A stretch of 64,000 nucleotides of DNA from JABMNT01 sp048262655 (GTDB taxonomy: Bacteria > Pseudomonadota > Alphaproteobacteria > Rhodospirillales > Casp-alpha2). The position numbers and the translations under genes were made by a program. Below the pieces are notes generated by a model. That model was not told where the DNA came from and ran no database searches. It worked only from the letters and a program-made list of their open reading frames with translations. Shown here piece by piece: positions 16,889 through 25,900 of the stretch. Numbering within the stretch: the first letter of the stretch is position 1; the number at the start of each line of letters is the position of its first letter. The DNA lies in the NCBI GenBank assembly GCA_048262655.1, contig JBLXEY010000002.1, positions 620,001-684,000 on the forward strand. The letters run 5' to 3'.

Positions 16889-17980
16889 TTACCGGTGTAA
16901 TTGAACAGGTAAACCCGACCGAACAGACTCTTCCGCTGCGGCTCCCATTTCAACAGCTATGGCACCATCTTCAAGGGATATTTCCGGCACGCCACCATCA
17001 CGAACGATCCTATTAAAGTGGACATGCTGATAATAGGTTGACCCATGATGATCACCGGCCGACAACACGGCTTCATCGACAGGTATCGGACGCTGTTCAA
17101 TCTGTTTTGTGTGACGTGGGGATAAAATCACTTCAGCTTCCCGTTCCAGTGCACCCGGCCAAAATCGCGCGGGCCCGGGGACCAGTGCTTCTATTTTGGC
17201 TTTGTCACCGATCGCTGTAATGTGCTCTTGATGGTAAGAACCATCGGCGAACATGCAAAGCTCCAAAAGCCCGCGTATTCCATTATCAAAATCGACAATC
17301 ACCATCGCGTTATCAAGAATATCTGGTATTTCACCGTCATAGGTTTCATCAAGGTGGTTCACATCCTGCCCCCCCGATGCATAGACGCGCAAAGGATTAG
17401 CTCCTGTGATCAGCCGCATCAAATCAAAAAAGTGACAACATTTTTCAACCAATGTTCCACCGGTATTTTTCGAGAACCGGTTCCAGTCGCCTACCTTTTC
17501 CAGAAATGGAAATCGATGCTCCCGAATGCTCAGCGTCTTCAGGTCGCCGATCGTGCCGGATATAATCTCTTCAATTAGCGCAGCCACCGGCGGCATGTAT
17601 CGATACTCCATCGCGACCCAGACCGGCGCGACACGCCCCGACGCCATCTTCACAATTTTTCGACAATCGTCGACCGTCGTGCACAGCGGTTTCTCGACAA
17701 GGATCGGCAGCGAACAGGAAAGAACATCCGACATCACGTCAACGTGGGTGTAATTCGGGCTGGCGATAACGAGGACATCTACAACATTTGAAGACAGCAG
17801 GTCTTTGTAGTCCGAAAAAGACTGTGTGTTGTCCCCGGCAATTTCGCAAGCCATGTTGCGCATCCCCTCGTCAGGGTCCGCAACCGCACTGACAACAGCA
17901 TTATCCAAAAGGTGAATGTTACGAATATGCTCGTGGCCCATCATGCCCGAACCAATGATCCCATAACGAAGTGCTGGCAT
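16889..17980 (-). CDS. Gfo/Idh/MocA-family NAD(P)-dependent oxidoreductase
   Basis: The frame is open to 18070, but the extension lies within the isomerase gene. The Rossmann start LRYGIIGSGMMGHEHIRN follows the ATG at 17980 (363 aa), 19 bp after the isomerase stop. VLVEKPLCTTVDDCRK near residue 93 is the family's EKP cofactor motif, and ENG-type substrate residues follow in TGGTLVEKCCHFFDLMRLI near residue 175, with Lys and His as usual in the catalytic site. Such enzymes oxidise or reduce a ring hydroxyl of sugars or inositols. The position in the kinase-aldolase-isomerase operon implies a sugar substrate, not identifiable by eye. Confidence 0.9.
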   Translation of the reverse strand: MPALRYGIIGSGMMGHEHIRNIHLLDNAVVSAVADPDEGMRNMACEIAGDNTQSFSDYKDLLSSNVVDVLVIASPNYTHVDVMSDVLSCSLPILVEKPLCTTVDDCRKIVKMASGRVAPVWVAMEYRYMPPVAALIEEIISGTIGDLKTLSIREHRFPFLEKVGDWNRFSKNTGGTLVEKCCHFFDLMRLITGANPLRVYASGGQDVNHLDETYDGEIPDILDNAMVIVDFDNGIRGLLELCMFADGSYHQEHITAIGDKAKIEALVPGPARFWPGALEREAEVILSPRHTKQIEQRPIPVDEAVLSAGDHHGSTYYQHVHFNRIVRDGGVPEISLEDGAIAVEMGAAAEESVRSGLPVQLHR

Positions 17981-17999
17981 TTTACAACTTTCCGGTAGA

Positions 18000-19403
18000 T
18001 TAAGCGATTTCCAGAACGGGAATATCAAGCTCGTCTGCGATCGCACGAAGCTCACTCCGATAGTCCCCATATACCAAACACGTATGATGCTCTAACGCCG
18101 CACCCATAATGGTATTCAGAACAACATCCGGCCCCGCATCATATGCAACAACACCCGACGTACCCGTAAACGACATGGGACGACGCAACATTTCCCCGCC
18201 TGCGATAACCAGTTTGGTTTCACCTCGAGACTGACTGACACGGGCAAATGTGACGCGCCCCGGCTTTAGTGTAAATTCGTACAAAAGCGGCATTTTTCTG
18301 TTTGTATGGATGGTCGCCGCGGGTGCGCTGGATGTATCGGCCATCGAAATCGGTGCTTGCCCACAATGCCAGATAACACCCGTTCCATCATCTTGATCGA
18401 TATCGACAAGGTCTACCTGAAAAGCAGGAGAGTCCGACACTTCCTGCAAAATCATACTGGTCAATGCCCCATAAATATCAGCTTCACAGGCGCAAGGAAC
18501 TCGTTTTTCCCCCATCATTGATACCGGCCCACAAACAGCCCCCCCGTATTCGGTAAATGTTTCTGGCCAACAGCGAATAGCGAATGCAGAATATTTGCCA
18601 TCACCCCGGATTTCGTCCAAGGCATTCTTCAGTCGAAGGGATCGATCGAGTTCGGCCTGATCGACATCATCCAGCCCTCCAAGGTCTCGTTCCGCCAGTG
18701 CCCTTGTCTCCGCCACTTCGTCTGCAGGTATATTTTTTGCCGTATCAAAAAGCTGATCAAGTTCCATGGCATCCACTTCGACACCAGCAAGTGCGCGCAA
18801 TTTATCTTCATCATACGCACACGTATCAAAGCCATCCGGGTATGCGCCCAATCGCGCAATCCTTGAACCGTCAATGGCGGTTACAACGGCTTTGGCTTTC
18901 GCTGTTACGCTTTCTTCTGATACTGCGGTTTCCGGCATAATTTCGGTTGCTAAACGCTTGCCGGCAAGAAGATCCGCAATGTCCGCGTCGCAACTTGGTC
19001 GCTCTGGGTCCGCATACAAATACGAAAAGGGGTGGTCGTTGAGGCCAAGTGCATGAGCCGCCAAGTTCAACCCACAGAACGCGTTCAAACGCAACCGGCC
19101 ACCAATCCGCGGTTCCGGTATTGCCCAAATGGCGAGAGGAACATCAAAGGCATTTGCAACGGTCACCGTCATTGTTGCGTCTGTGAAAGTAACCTGGAGC
19201 AATAGAATAAGATCGAGTTTTTCTGCCTTTAATCCGGCCAGTGCATGTTCCGTCGTCTCAGCATCAAACAGCAAGTCGCGAGTGCCGACGATTTTATGTC
19301 CACTTGCGTCAAGTTTGGCGAAGGCTTTCGCGGCCATCTCCTGTGCAAATGGCACATCAAAAGTCGGTCTGGCCAAGGCCAGAACACCTATCGTCTTTGT
19401 CAT
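18000..19403 (-). CDS. L-fucose/L-arabinose-isomerase-like sugar isomerase
   Basis: The 467-residue protein begins IGVLALARPTFDVPFAQ, and the C-terminal region PGRVTFARVSQ, TSGVVAYDAG and ALEHHTCLVYGD is typical of the fucose/arabinose isomerase fold, with the HH pair as metal and substrate ligands. It would convert an aldose to a ketose before the kinase and aldolase act. It overlaps the aldolase stop by 4 bp (ATGA). It is clearly a divergent member, not a classical FucI (about 590 aa) or AraA (about 500 aa), so the substrate cannot be assigned. Fucose-isomerase-like proteins occur, as I recall, in some sulfoquinovose pathways. Confidence 0.8.
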   Translation of the reverse strand: MTKTIGVLALARPTFDVPFAQEMAAKAFAKLDASGHKIVGTRDLLFDAETTEHALAGLKAEKLDLILLLQVTFTDATMTVTVANAFDVPLAIWAIPEPRIGGRLRLNAFCGLNLAAHALGLNDHPFSYLYADPERPSCDADIADLLAGKRLATEIMPETAVSEESVTAKAKAVVTAIDGSRIARLGAYPDGFDTCAYDEDKLRALAGVEVDAMELDQLFDTAKNIPADEVAETRALAERDLGGLDDVDQAELDRSLRLKNALDEIRGDGKYSAFAIRCWPETFTEYGGAVCGPVSMMGEKRVPCACEADIYGALTSMILQEVSDSPAFQVDLVDIDQDDGTGVIWHCGQAPISMADTSSAPAATIHTNRKMPLLYEFTLKPGRVTFARVSQSRGETKLVIAGGEMLRRPMSFTGTSGVVAYDAGPDVVLNTIMGAALEHHTCLVYGDYRSELRAIADELDIPVLEIA

Positions 19404-20452
19404 GAGATATCTCCAAAATTCGGGTATTTATGGCGAAAAGTTGCATCGTCAGGCATGAAGGTCGCCCCTTCTGCTCCGTAGACCGCATGGTTAAACCAAG
19501 GCCGCGCTTGTGCATCCGTCAGAGCATTCAATTCTCGCATATAAGGAACACTATCTCTCCTTAGATCGCTGGCAATCGCTGACCAGTCAGGAAATTTCGA
19601 GAAAGCATCTAGCCAGATTGCGCGCCCGGCAAGATAACCGCTCGCGCCAGCCTTATAAGCATGACCCAGCACCCGTTTGAAGTCCGCCTTACCGGCACCT
19701 GCAGATAACATCACCCAGGGTCGGCCCGCCAACGCTCCCATTTCATCAAAAACTTTCTGCACCTTATCGCTGCCTTCGGCATCTGCTTCCGGCACCTCAT
19801 TAGCATTCACCGGACTTTCGAGTTTGAAAACATCAATTCCATACTCAGGCTTCGCAAACTCTTCGACACTGGCAAGGACGTCATCTGCTTTCTTACCCTG
19901 CATCTCGATATATTCCTTAGTCTGGTGCGAATCACCGGAAAGCGGGTAAACGAGCAGTTCAAACAAGTAGGGGATATCGAATTTGGCACAAGCATCACCA
20001 ATTCGTTTGGTAAAATCTTTTTGTGCCTGCAAAACACCACTGCCCGCATCTGGACGATACCAAGCCAATACCTTGACAGCATCTCCCCCCGAACGCTTAA
20101 TCTTTTCGACGGACCAGTCATCTATCTCTGAGGAAATTCGCCCCTCCTCCGTCTCCTGAAAAAGAGAGTCCTCCAGCGTGACAATAAGGCCTTTGGTCGG
20201 AGACAGATATTGAATGCCCTGTGGCATGGCATAATGGGGATCGAGCAGCATCGCCGTCGACTGATCCTGCAATTCCTCAATCAGCATTGCCTTAAATTTC
20301 GCCACATCGTTATAGGGTGCTTCATCGCTTCCATAAAAACTGGCGATCGGGTTTTTGATCGGCGGTCGCTGGTCAACAGCTGTCATTTTAAATCGACCGT
20401 CTGTATCCGCCATGCGGCGCATTCCCCATAATTTTCCTGGGCTCAATTGCAT
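19400..20452 (-). CDS. LacD/YihT-like class I aldolase
   Basis: Starting at 20452, overlapping the kinase stop by 10 bp, the protein begins LSPGKLWGMRRMADTDGRFK, which matches the LacD-type N-terminus, so this start is kept (350 aa). MTAVDQRPP near residue 24, DVFKLESPVN near 205 with the Schiff-base Lys, and WVMLSAGAGKADFKRVL and GASGYLAGRAIW near 260-290 are the core motifs of tagatose-1,6-bisphosphate and 6-deoxy-6-sulfofructose-1-phosphate aldolases. It would split a ketose 1-phosphate or bisphosphate to DHAP and a C3 aldehyde. It belongs with the kinase and isomerase as a three-step lower pathway. Confidence 0.85.
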   Translation of the reverse strand: MQLSPGKLWGMRRMADTDGRFKMTAVDQRPPIKNPIASFYGSDEAPYNDVAKFKAMLIEELQDQSTAMLLDPHYAMPQGIQYLSPTKGLIVTLEDSLFQETEEGRISSEIDDWSVEKIKRSGGDAVKVLAWYRPDAGSGVLQAQKDFTKRIGDACAKFDIPYLFELLVYPLSGDSHQTKEYIEMQGKKADDVLASVEEFAKPEYGIDVFKLESPVNANEVPEADAEGSDKVQKVFDEMGALAGRPWVMLSAGAGKADFKRVLGHAYKAGASGYLAGRAIWLDAFSKFPDWSAIASDLRRDSVPYMRELNALTDAQARPWFNHAVYGAEGATFMPDDATFRHKYPNFGDIS

Positions 20453-21348
20453 TCTGGATTACTCCCTAAAAAAGATTCAATTTCACTGCGGGTCGGCGCC
20501 CCTTCCCGTCCTCCTGGCTTCACGCACTTTAAAGCTGCCGCCGCATGTGAAAAGCGAATGGCTTCCGCAAGCGGCATTCCTTCGCCAAGACCTAGCGTAA
20601 AAGCACCGTGCCATACATCGCCTGCGCCCAACGTATCGACAACATCGACTTTAAAACCGGTTACATGACCGCGGTTCTTATCATCACGCCAGAAGACACC
20701 AGATGGTCCATCCGTTACCGCGACGAACGCTCCCAGTTTCTGCCAAGCCAAGTCCAGTCCTTCCGTTAAGTTCTCGAGGCCTGTGTATTCCCGCAACCCT
20801 TGTGCTGCAAATATTACATGACTGGCCATCTGCATCGCGCGCTCCGTATCAAGTATTGGCGCTTCTGCATCGAGAACGCCTGGTTTACCACGTGCTTTCG
20901 CTATCTCCATCAATGCCAACGCTCCATCCGTCCAACGATTATCAACTAAAGCTGCATCAAACACGGGCACAGATTCTCGCAACCAATTGGCACTCTCTGG
21001 CAGGCCCGCATCCCTGAAATTTACAATCTGGCGTTCTCCAAATGCGTCAATAAAAATAGATGAAAATGAAGACCTCGATCCCGAAAAGCGTTTAACCAAA
21101 TCACAATTCACATTGTCAGCAACCAAGCCACTAACAATCATATCCGCAATAGGATCATCCCCGAGGCGCGCTGCCAAGCTGCTTTGCCCACCAAGGCGCG
21201 ATATGGCTACGGCGGCGTTACCGCCGCAGCCACCACCAACAATGGCCGCGTCCTTCGCCCTATATTTTTCTGGTCTGGTCGGCATCTCATCCAAATTCAT
21301 GACAATGTCGACGACGGCGACACCAGCGGTAAGAATATGGGCTTTCAT
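20443..21348 (-). CDS. PfkB-family sugar kinase, sulfofructose-kinase (YihV)-like
   Basis: The ATG at 21348, with AAGGTGAT in front, is preferred over the in-frame TTG three bases upstream (301 aa). VGGGCGGNAAVAISRLGG near residue 38 and DTLGAGDVWHGAF near 237 are the two PfkB signatures, the latter with the catalytic Asp. GERQIVNF near 104, DNRWTDGA near 135 and AAALKCVKPGGREGAPTR near the end resemble E. coli YihV as I remember it (ADVRWHDGA, ALKCTRPGGRAGIP), more than fructokinases or ribokinases. It is the first gene of the operon. A plain 6-deoxy or other ketose kinase is the alternative. Confidence 0.85.
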   Translation of the reverse strand: MKAHILTAGVAVVDIVMNLDEMPTRPEKYRAKDAAIVGGGCGGNAAVAISRLGGQSSLAARLGDDPIADMIVSGLVADNVNCDLVKRFSGSRSSFSSIFIDAFGERQIVNFRDAGLPESANWLRESVPVFDAALVDNRWTDGALALMEIAKARGKPGVLDAEAPILDTERAMQMASHVIFAAQGLREYTGLENLTEGLDLAWQKLGAFVAVTDGPSGVFWRDDKNRGHVTGFKVDVVDTLGAGDVWHGAFTLGLGEGMPLAEAIRFSHAAAALKCVKPGGREGAPTRSEIESFLGSNPECN

Positions 21349-21419
21349 CAAATCACCTTCATGAGAAATCCAAACCGCGACTAAAAACGACGCCGGTTAC
21401 GCAAACAAAAATATACAAT

Positions 21420-21440
21420 GTCTTATGTCTTATACAAGAA
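21420..21440. promoter_or_regulatory. Second copy of the GntR-type operator, in front of the kinase operon
   Basis: GTCTTAT at 21420-21426 and ATACAAGAA at 21432-21440 repeat the arms of the palindrome at 27231-27251 with the same 21-bp frame (15 of 21 positions equal; the mismatches are mostly central). The site starts 72 bp upstream of the kinase ATG. It is the best evidence that the kinase operon and the GntR/epimerase locus share a regulator. Confidence 0.6.
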
Positions 21441-21452
21441 TCCCGTCGCCTC

Positions 21453-22853
21453 TTAATCAATTTTCAAACCACTTGGTACGCTTTCTGGCACGCCCAATCT
21501 CCCTTTTAAACTATCGCTATCTGTTAACGTATTGAGAAAGTCGATCAGCGCCGCAACCTCCTCGTCCGCAAGCTCTCTCGGTTGCAACTCATTTGCACTT
21601 AGAAGCACCTTCGTCTCGCGCCTGTTATCCATTGCGATAAAGTCTTTTTTATCAAGGACTGGGTGCTTGGCCAAAACAACCTGTGTGCGATCATAGGTAT
21701 TGAAGGAACGGACAGGATCAAGATGGTGTCTGACAATTGCTTCCAACGTCTTGTAGGCTCCGCTATGCCCATAGGGAGCGGTTTTCGAAACATTTCTAAG
21801 CGACGGTGTTCTAAACCTATATCGATCCTGATATCGGTTCGTTTCGTTTAAGCGTCCTGTATCACGAACCACTGGATCAAATTTCCGAGTCAACGGATAA
21901 CCGATTTGAGGGATCGCAATGGCATGAAACTTGTGATCTGTTTGCAGAACCCCGCTGTGACAATCGCTACACCCGGCTCGACCATAAAACAGATTAAGAC
22001 CTTCTAATTCTGTGCCCGTTAGCGCGTTCGACTCCCCTCTCAGATAATCATCAAAACGACTTTTGTCTGCCCTCCACTCACTCATCTGAAACTCTGCAAG
22101 AGCATTCGCAATATGAACCATCGTAATGTCTTCAGCGCTGGAAATATCGGCAAAGGCATCCTGAAACAAACGAACGTATTGGGGGATGTTCCGTATTCTT
22201 TTTTCCAGCAGTGGCCAGACATATTCGAAATCTCTATTCGCTGCATTCGCGATTTCATTTTCGCCAAACTCTCCCGCCATCTCGACCGGCGACGTAACAG
22301 GAAACATTGCTTGTGCTGCGGCTAGCGTTTCCAAACCGAGAGGAAGGTCCTCCTCTGCCGGGGTGTCAAACCCACTCGGGTCCAATGGATCTATGGAAAC
22401 ACGACCATCGTGAAACAGCGTCGTAAATTGTTTTGCACCAAGATTAAAAAGCGCTGGTGAATTTCGAGGCACCCGCTGCTCAATCATGTCTGGCCCTACA
22501 CCAACGGTTCGGTCTGGCCCCAGGCCAACGCCGCCTTCACCGACTGGCAGCGAAACCCCGTCCGCCGATGCATGGTCCTGGTGATGGCAGGTGCTACAAG
22601 AGATATTCTGATTGCCGCTTAGTACTTTGTCATAGAACAGGAGTTGGCCCACTTTTGATACAGTCGGTGATGTCGGGTGAAAATCATGATCTTCCAAAGC
22701 CTTGGGCAATTCTATTCGCGAGCCGCTATTCCCCTCTGCCTGCACTGTTGATACCGAAACCAAGAGGACCCAAAAGGCGACTACAACGAGTTGCACATCA
22801 ACAACCAGCCACCGTATTCTCTTGTTGTTATTGCAAACAGCAAAGAACATCAT
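21453..22853 (-). CDS. Di-heme cytochrome c peroxidase / MauG-family protein
   Basis: The 466-residue protein has an N-terminal hydrophobic export segment (about residues 14-40, VVVAFWVLLVSVSTVQAEG). Two heme c attachment motifs are visible, CSTCH near residue 83 and CSDCH near 297. GQLLFYDKVLSGN, NSPALFNLG and RTPSLRNVSKTAPYGHSG are landmarks of the bacterial CCP/MauG family. It acts in the periplasm, reducing peroxide or oxidising a partner. It is larger than standard CCP (about 330 aa), like the MauG-type peroxidases. It is divergent from the Sel1 gene 45 bp away, and its relation to the sugar operon is unknown. Confidence 0.9.
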   Translation of the reverse strand: MMFFAVCNNNKRIRWLVVDVQLVVVAFWVLLVSVSTVQAEGNSGSRIELPKALEDHDFHPTSPTVSKVGQLLFYDKVLSGNQNISCSTCHHQDHASADGVSLPVGEGGVGLGPDRTVGVGPDMIEQRVPRNSPALFNLGAKQFTTLFHDGRVSIDPLDPSGFDTPAEEDLPLGLETLAAAQAMFPVTSPVEMAGEFGENEIANAANRDFEYVWPLLEKRIRNIPQYVRLFQDAFADISSAEDITMVHIANALAEFQMSEWRADKSRFDDYLRGESNALTGTELEGLNLFYGRAGCSDCHSGVLQTDHKFHAIAIPQIGYPLTRKFDPVVRDTGRLNETNRYQDRYRFRTPSLRNVSKTAPYGHSGAYKTLEAIVRHHLDPVRSFNTYDRTQVVLAKHPVLDKKDFIAMDNRRETKVLLSANELQPRELADEEVAALIDFLNTLTDSDSLKGRLGVPESVPSGLKID

Positions 22854-22898
22854 AGGCCCAAACCAATCTCGATAACGTTAAGTGGCAGGTTTATTCTC

Positions 22899-23387
22899 AT
22901 GCTTAGAACCATCCGTATATTTACGATTGCATCTTTATTGTTTCTGTTGCCTGCTTCATCAATGGCCGACATCCAAGACGCCATAAACTTGATGAAAGCC
23001 GGAGATTTTGTCGAAGCACGTCAGCAACTTCTTCCTGCGGCCCAAGCTGGTAATGCGGATGCAGAAGAACTGATCGGCGTCATGTACGCAATGGGCCTCG
23101 GAGTTGAGCGAGATGATGAAAGAGCATTCGACTGGTATTTACGGGCCTCTCTAAAAGGGCACCCTGGTGCCCAATCCGGTATTGGTTGGTACTACGAAGT
23201 AGGGCGTGGCATGCCAGCTCCAGATCTCGTTCGGGGTTATGTCTGGTACGTGCTCTCTGCGATCGGCGGAGACCCCGATGCCGCAATATCACAAGAAGAA
23301 ATCGTCAAGAAAATGACCCCCGAACAAATCAAACGCGCCCATATTCTAATTGACGATTATAAAGGGCACCTCTATCCCTTCAAATAA
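22899..23387 (+). CDS. Secreted Sel1-repeat protein
   Basis: The frame opens at 22791 inside the cytochrome gene, but ATG at 22899 gives MLRTIRIFTIASLLFLLPAS, a clean signal peptide ending SSMA, and is the chosen start (162 aa). Two or three Sel1-like repeats follow, including AGNADAEELIGVMYAMGLGV and GHPGAQSGIGWYYEVGRGM, with the usual A/G-Y-G spacing. Such proteins are periplasmic adaptors with no enzymatic role. It is divergent from the di-heme peroxidase gene and ends at a stem-loop shared with the convergent TRAP operon. Confidence 0.85.
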   Translation: MLRTIRIFTIASLLFLLPASSMADIQDAINLMKAGDFVEARQQLLPAAQAGNADAEELIGVMYAMGLGVERDDERAFDWYLRASLKGHPGAQSGIGWYYEVGRGMPAPDLVRGYVWYVLSAIGGDPDAAISQEEIVKKMTPEQIKRAHILIDDYKGHLYPFK

Positions 23388-23394
23388 CAAGCGA

Positions 23395-23416
23395 GGGCTG
23401 CCCTCTCAGGCAGCCC
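23395..23416. terminator. Stem-loop between convergent Sel1 and TRAP genes
   Basis: GGGCTGCC at 23395-23402 pairs perfectly with GGCAGCCC at 23409-23416 around a 6-nt loop. It sits between two convergent stop codons (23387 and 23446). No T-run follows on either strand, so it may be an RNA-stabilising hairpin or a weak bidirectional terminator. Confidence 0.6.
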
Positions 23417-23445
23417 ATGACATGTCGGTCCGTATAGATGGCAGG

Positions 23446-24519
23446 TTACTTAATGTCTTTCATCGTAGCGGTTTCGATCTTGGCTTCCGCCGCTGCAGCA
23501 GCCGAAGCAAGGGCATCAAAGACTTTGGGTCCGTTTGTGATATTTGACTTGAACCAATCGTAAACCGGTGATGCAGCTTTTTTAAACATCGCTTTTTGCT
23601 CTGGCGTCGGCACATACAAACTACCCCCACCTTTTACGAAATCGCTATATGCCTTAATCGATTTACGTTTTGGCGAAGCAAATGTCGCTTGTTGAAGCGC
23701 CGCGAAACCATCTACCACAACGCGGCGCATGTCTTCTGGCATCGACATAAAACGGTCATTACCCATCCACCACAATGCCCCCATATACGCGTGACCATCC
23801 AAGGTCACATACTTAAGGCCCGCATCTGGAAATTTCATACCCATAATATCGGTAATTCCATTCTTCGAACCCTCGACAACGCCTGTCTGAAACGACGTAA
23901 ACAACTCAGGCCATGGGATCGGCGTCGGACTTGCGCCCAATGCTTTCACCAGCTCTTGAGGCAAGTCGGCAACCACTGTTCGAATTTTCAGACCATTCAT
24001 ATCTGAAGGCTGTTTAACAACACGTTTGGTATTTGCAAAATTACGCCAGCCCCCCGTGTTCCCGACCGTCATCAAACGTATTTTGTCGCCAGAATCAGAA
24101 AGGGCCAACTCGCGCAGAGTTCTGACAAAGTCACCTTGCAGTACTTCTTCTGCAATTCGGTCGTCACTGAGCAAATAGGGTAAATCAAGAACTTGAACGT
24201 ATGGGAATGCACCTGCGGCACCGCCACTTGTTGAAATGTAAATATCGATCGAACCGTCTGCAATTCCTTGCAAACATTCCGCACCCTTTGAGCAAAGCTG
24301 AGTTCCGATAAAGAGTTCAACTTCAATTGCACCATTCGAACGCGATTCAACGAAATCTTTAAAAACAACAAGGCCGTCATAATCCTCATCGTTCTCGTTC
24401 GAGTTTGCGGTTGCGCGAAGTTTATACTCGGCAGCCTGTGTCACCGATGCAGCGACACCCATCATCATAGCTGCGCCCAGAACAGCCCCCATGGCCGTCT
24501 TCATGGTTTTTGATATCAT
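23446..24519 (-). CDS. TRAP transporter substrate-binding protein (DctP family)
   Basis: The 357-residue protein has a signal peptide (MKTAMGAVLGAAMMMGVAAS, AXA site near residue 29) and an SD AGGAAA in front of ATG 24519. IEVELFIGTQLCSKGAECLQG, the central LKIRTVVADLPQELVKALGA with the conserved Arg that binds carboxylates, and PWPELFTSFQTGVVEGSKNG are DctP-family landmarks. It captures a solute in the periplasm for the DctQM permease encoded upstream. The clustering with a GntR regulator, an epimerase and sugar enzymes suggests a sugar acid or other acidic sugar, though many DctP proteins carry dicarboxylates. The Cys pair near residues 75-80 is unusual. Confidence 0.92.
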   Translation of the reverse strand: MISKTMKTAMGAVLGAAMMMGVAASVTQAAEYKLRATANSNENDEDYDGLVVFKDFVESRSNGAIEVELFIGTQLCSKGAECLQGIADGSIDIYISTSGGAAGAFPYVQVLDLPYLLSDDRIAEEVLQGDFVRTLRELALSDSGDKIRLMTVGNTGGWRNFANTKRVVKQPSDMNGLKIRTVVADLPQELVKALGASPTPIPWPELFTSFQTGVVEGSKNGITDIMGMKFPDAGLKYVTLDGHAYMGALWWMGNDRFMSMPEDMRRVVVDGFAALQQATFASPKRKSIKAYSDFVKGGGSLYVPTPEQKAMFKKAASPVYDWFKSNITNGPKVFDALASAAAAAEAKIETATMKDIK

Positions 24520-24606
24520 TTAACTTTCCTTCCCATAGTTAACTTCTCCCAAAGTGTGCCATCCGTATTTTTCGGTTGGCGGTAAACGCGTTAAAATCGT
24601 TTGTTC

Positions 24607-25896
24607 CTAATTCGCAAATCCTAGGGCGCGTGGAATCCACATGGAAATCCCAGGGATATAGGTGATCATGAAGATCACCAATATTTCGACGGCCAGAAAT
24701 GGCAAAATTGCTTTTGAGATGGTTTCCACTCGTTCACCGGAAACGCTTGAAGCAACGAACAGAACCAATCCCATGGGCGGCGTCGCCAGACCTACTGTCA
24801 GGTTGACGCTCATGATGATTGCAAAGTGAATGGGATCGACACCCAGATTGATAAAGATGGGACCCAGAATAGGACCCAGAATGATAATGGCCGGCCCCGC
24901 ATCTAAAAACATGCCAACAACGAAGAGCAATAGATTGATCAGAAACAAAAGCAACAAAGGTTCTTTGGTAATTGTAATGATCCATTCGGCAAGCTGCTCC
25001 GCCACGTGCGACAAACTCACAACTGTTTTAAAGGCCATTGCCGCACCAACCAAAAGCAGCACAACGGACGACGTCATTGCGGCCTTCGTGAAGATTTGTG
25101 GAAGCTCGGAAAACTTGAGAGTCCGCAAGACAAACAACCCGATAACCAATGCGTAAACAGCAGCAACGGCCGAGGCTTCGGTCGGTGTGAACAAGCCGCC
25201 CAAAATACCGCCTAAGATAATGACCGGCGTCATTAACGGAAGGATTGCATCAACAAAAGCCTTGCCCCGCTCTCGCCATGTTGCTTTTTCACCCGCCACT
25301 GGAAAGTCGTTGGATTTAGCCATCGCTGAAATAACAGCCATCAAACCCAACCCAACCAGAATGCCCGGCAGAATGCCGCCCGCGAAAAGCGCTGCAACAG
25401 ACACTTCCATTACATAGGCATAAATAATCATTATTCCTGATGGGGGAATAATCGGGCCAATCACCGACGACGCCGCTGTAATCGCCGCTGAGAACTTTCG
25501 GGTATAACCGTTTTTCTCCATAGCCGGGATCAACATAGAACCGAGTGCGGATGTATCTGCTACAGCCGAACCCGAAAGTCCCGCAAACAGCATCGAAGAT
25601 AAAACATTCACATGGGCAAGGCCGCCGCGCAGATGCCCGATCAACGAATGTGAAAACTCCACAAGCCGCAACGTGATGCCGCCCTTATTCATCAATTCCC
25701 CAGCTAGCATAAAGAAAGGAATCGCCATTAACGGAAAAGAATCGATGCCATTAAAGATATTGCGATACATCAGAGCTGCATCACGTCCCATGCCTTCGGA
25801 AAACAACATAATTCCCGGCCCGGCAAGCATCGCAAAAAACACAGGAACGCCGAACAACAACAGGATCAGGAACAGGGGCAAAAACATTATAAGCAT
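24607..25896 (-). CDS. TRAP transporter large permease (DctM family)
   Basis: The 429-residue protein has about twelve membrane segments. FAGLSGSAVADTSALGSMLIPAMEKNGY near residues 105-132 and ASSVIGPIIPPSGIMIIYA near 142-160 are signature blocks of DctM subunits. It is encoded 4 bp after the dctQ stop and 87 bp before dctP. It is the main transmembrane carrier that uses the Na+ or H+ gradient together with the DctP protein. Length and motifs are complete. Confidence 0.93.
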   Translation of the reverse strand: MLIMFLPLFLILLLFGVPVFFAMLAGPGIMLFSEGMGRDAALMYRNIFNGIDSFPLMAIPFFMLAGELMNKGGITLRLVEFSHSLIGHLRGGLAHVNVLSSMLFAGLSGSAVADTSALGSMLIPAMEKNGYTRKFSAAITAASSVIGPIIPPSGIMIIYAYVMEVSVAALFAGGILPGILVGLGLMAVISAMAKSNDFPVAGEKATWRERGKAFVDAILPLMTPVIILGGILGGLFTPTEASAVAAVYALVIGLFVLRTLKFSELPQIFTKAAMTSSVVLLLVGAAMAFKTVVSLSHVAEQLAEWIITITKEPLLLLFLINLLLFVVGMFLDAGPAIIILGPILGPIFINLGVDPIHFAIIMSVNLTVGLATPPMGLVLFVASSVSGERVETISKAILPFLAVEILVIFMITYIPGISMWIPRALGFAN

Positions 25897-25900
25897 GATA

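Noticed and set aside
16840..16890. Possible terminator AGGCAT...GTGCCT followed by T7 on the plus strand
   Set aside because: The T-run is on the strand that has no gene ending there; the stem is short with a G-U pair, so it is not assigned.
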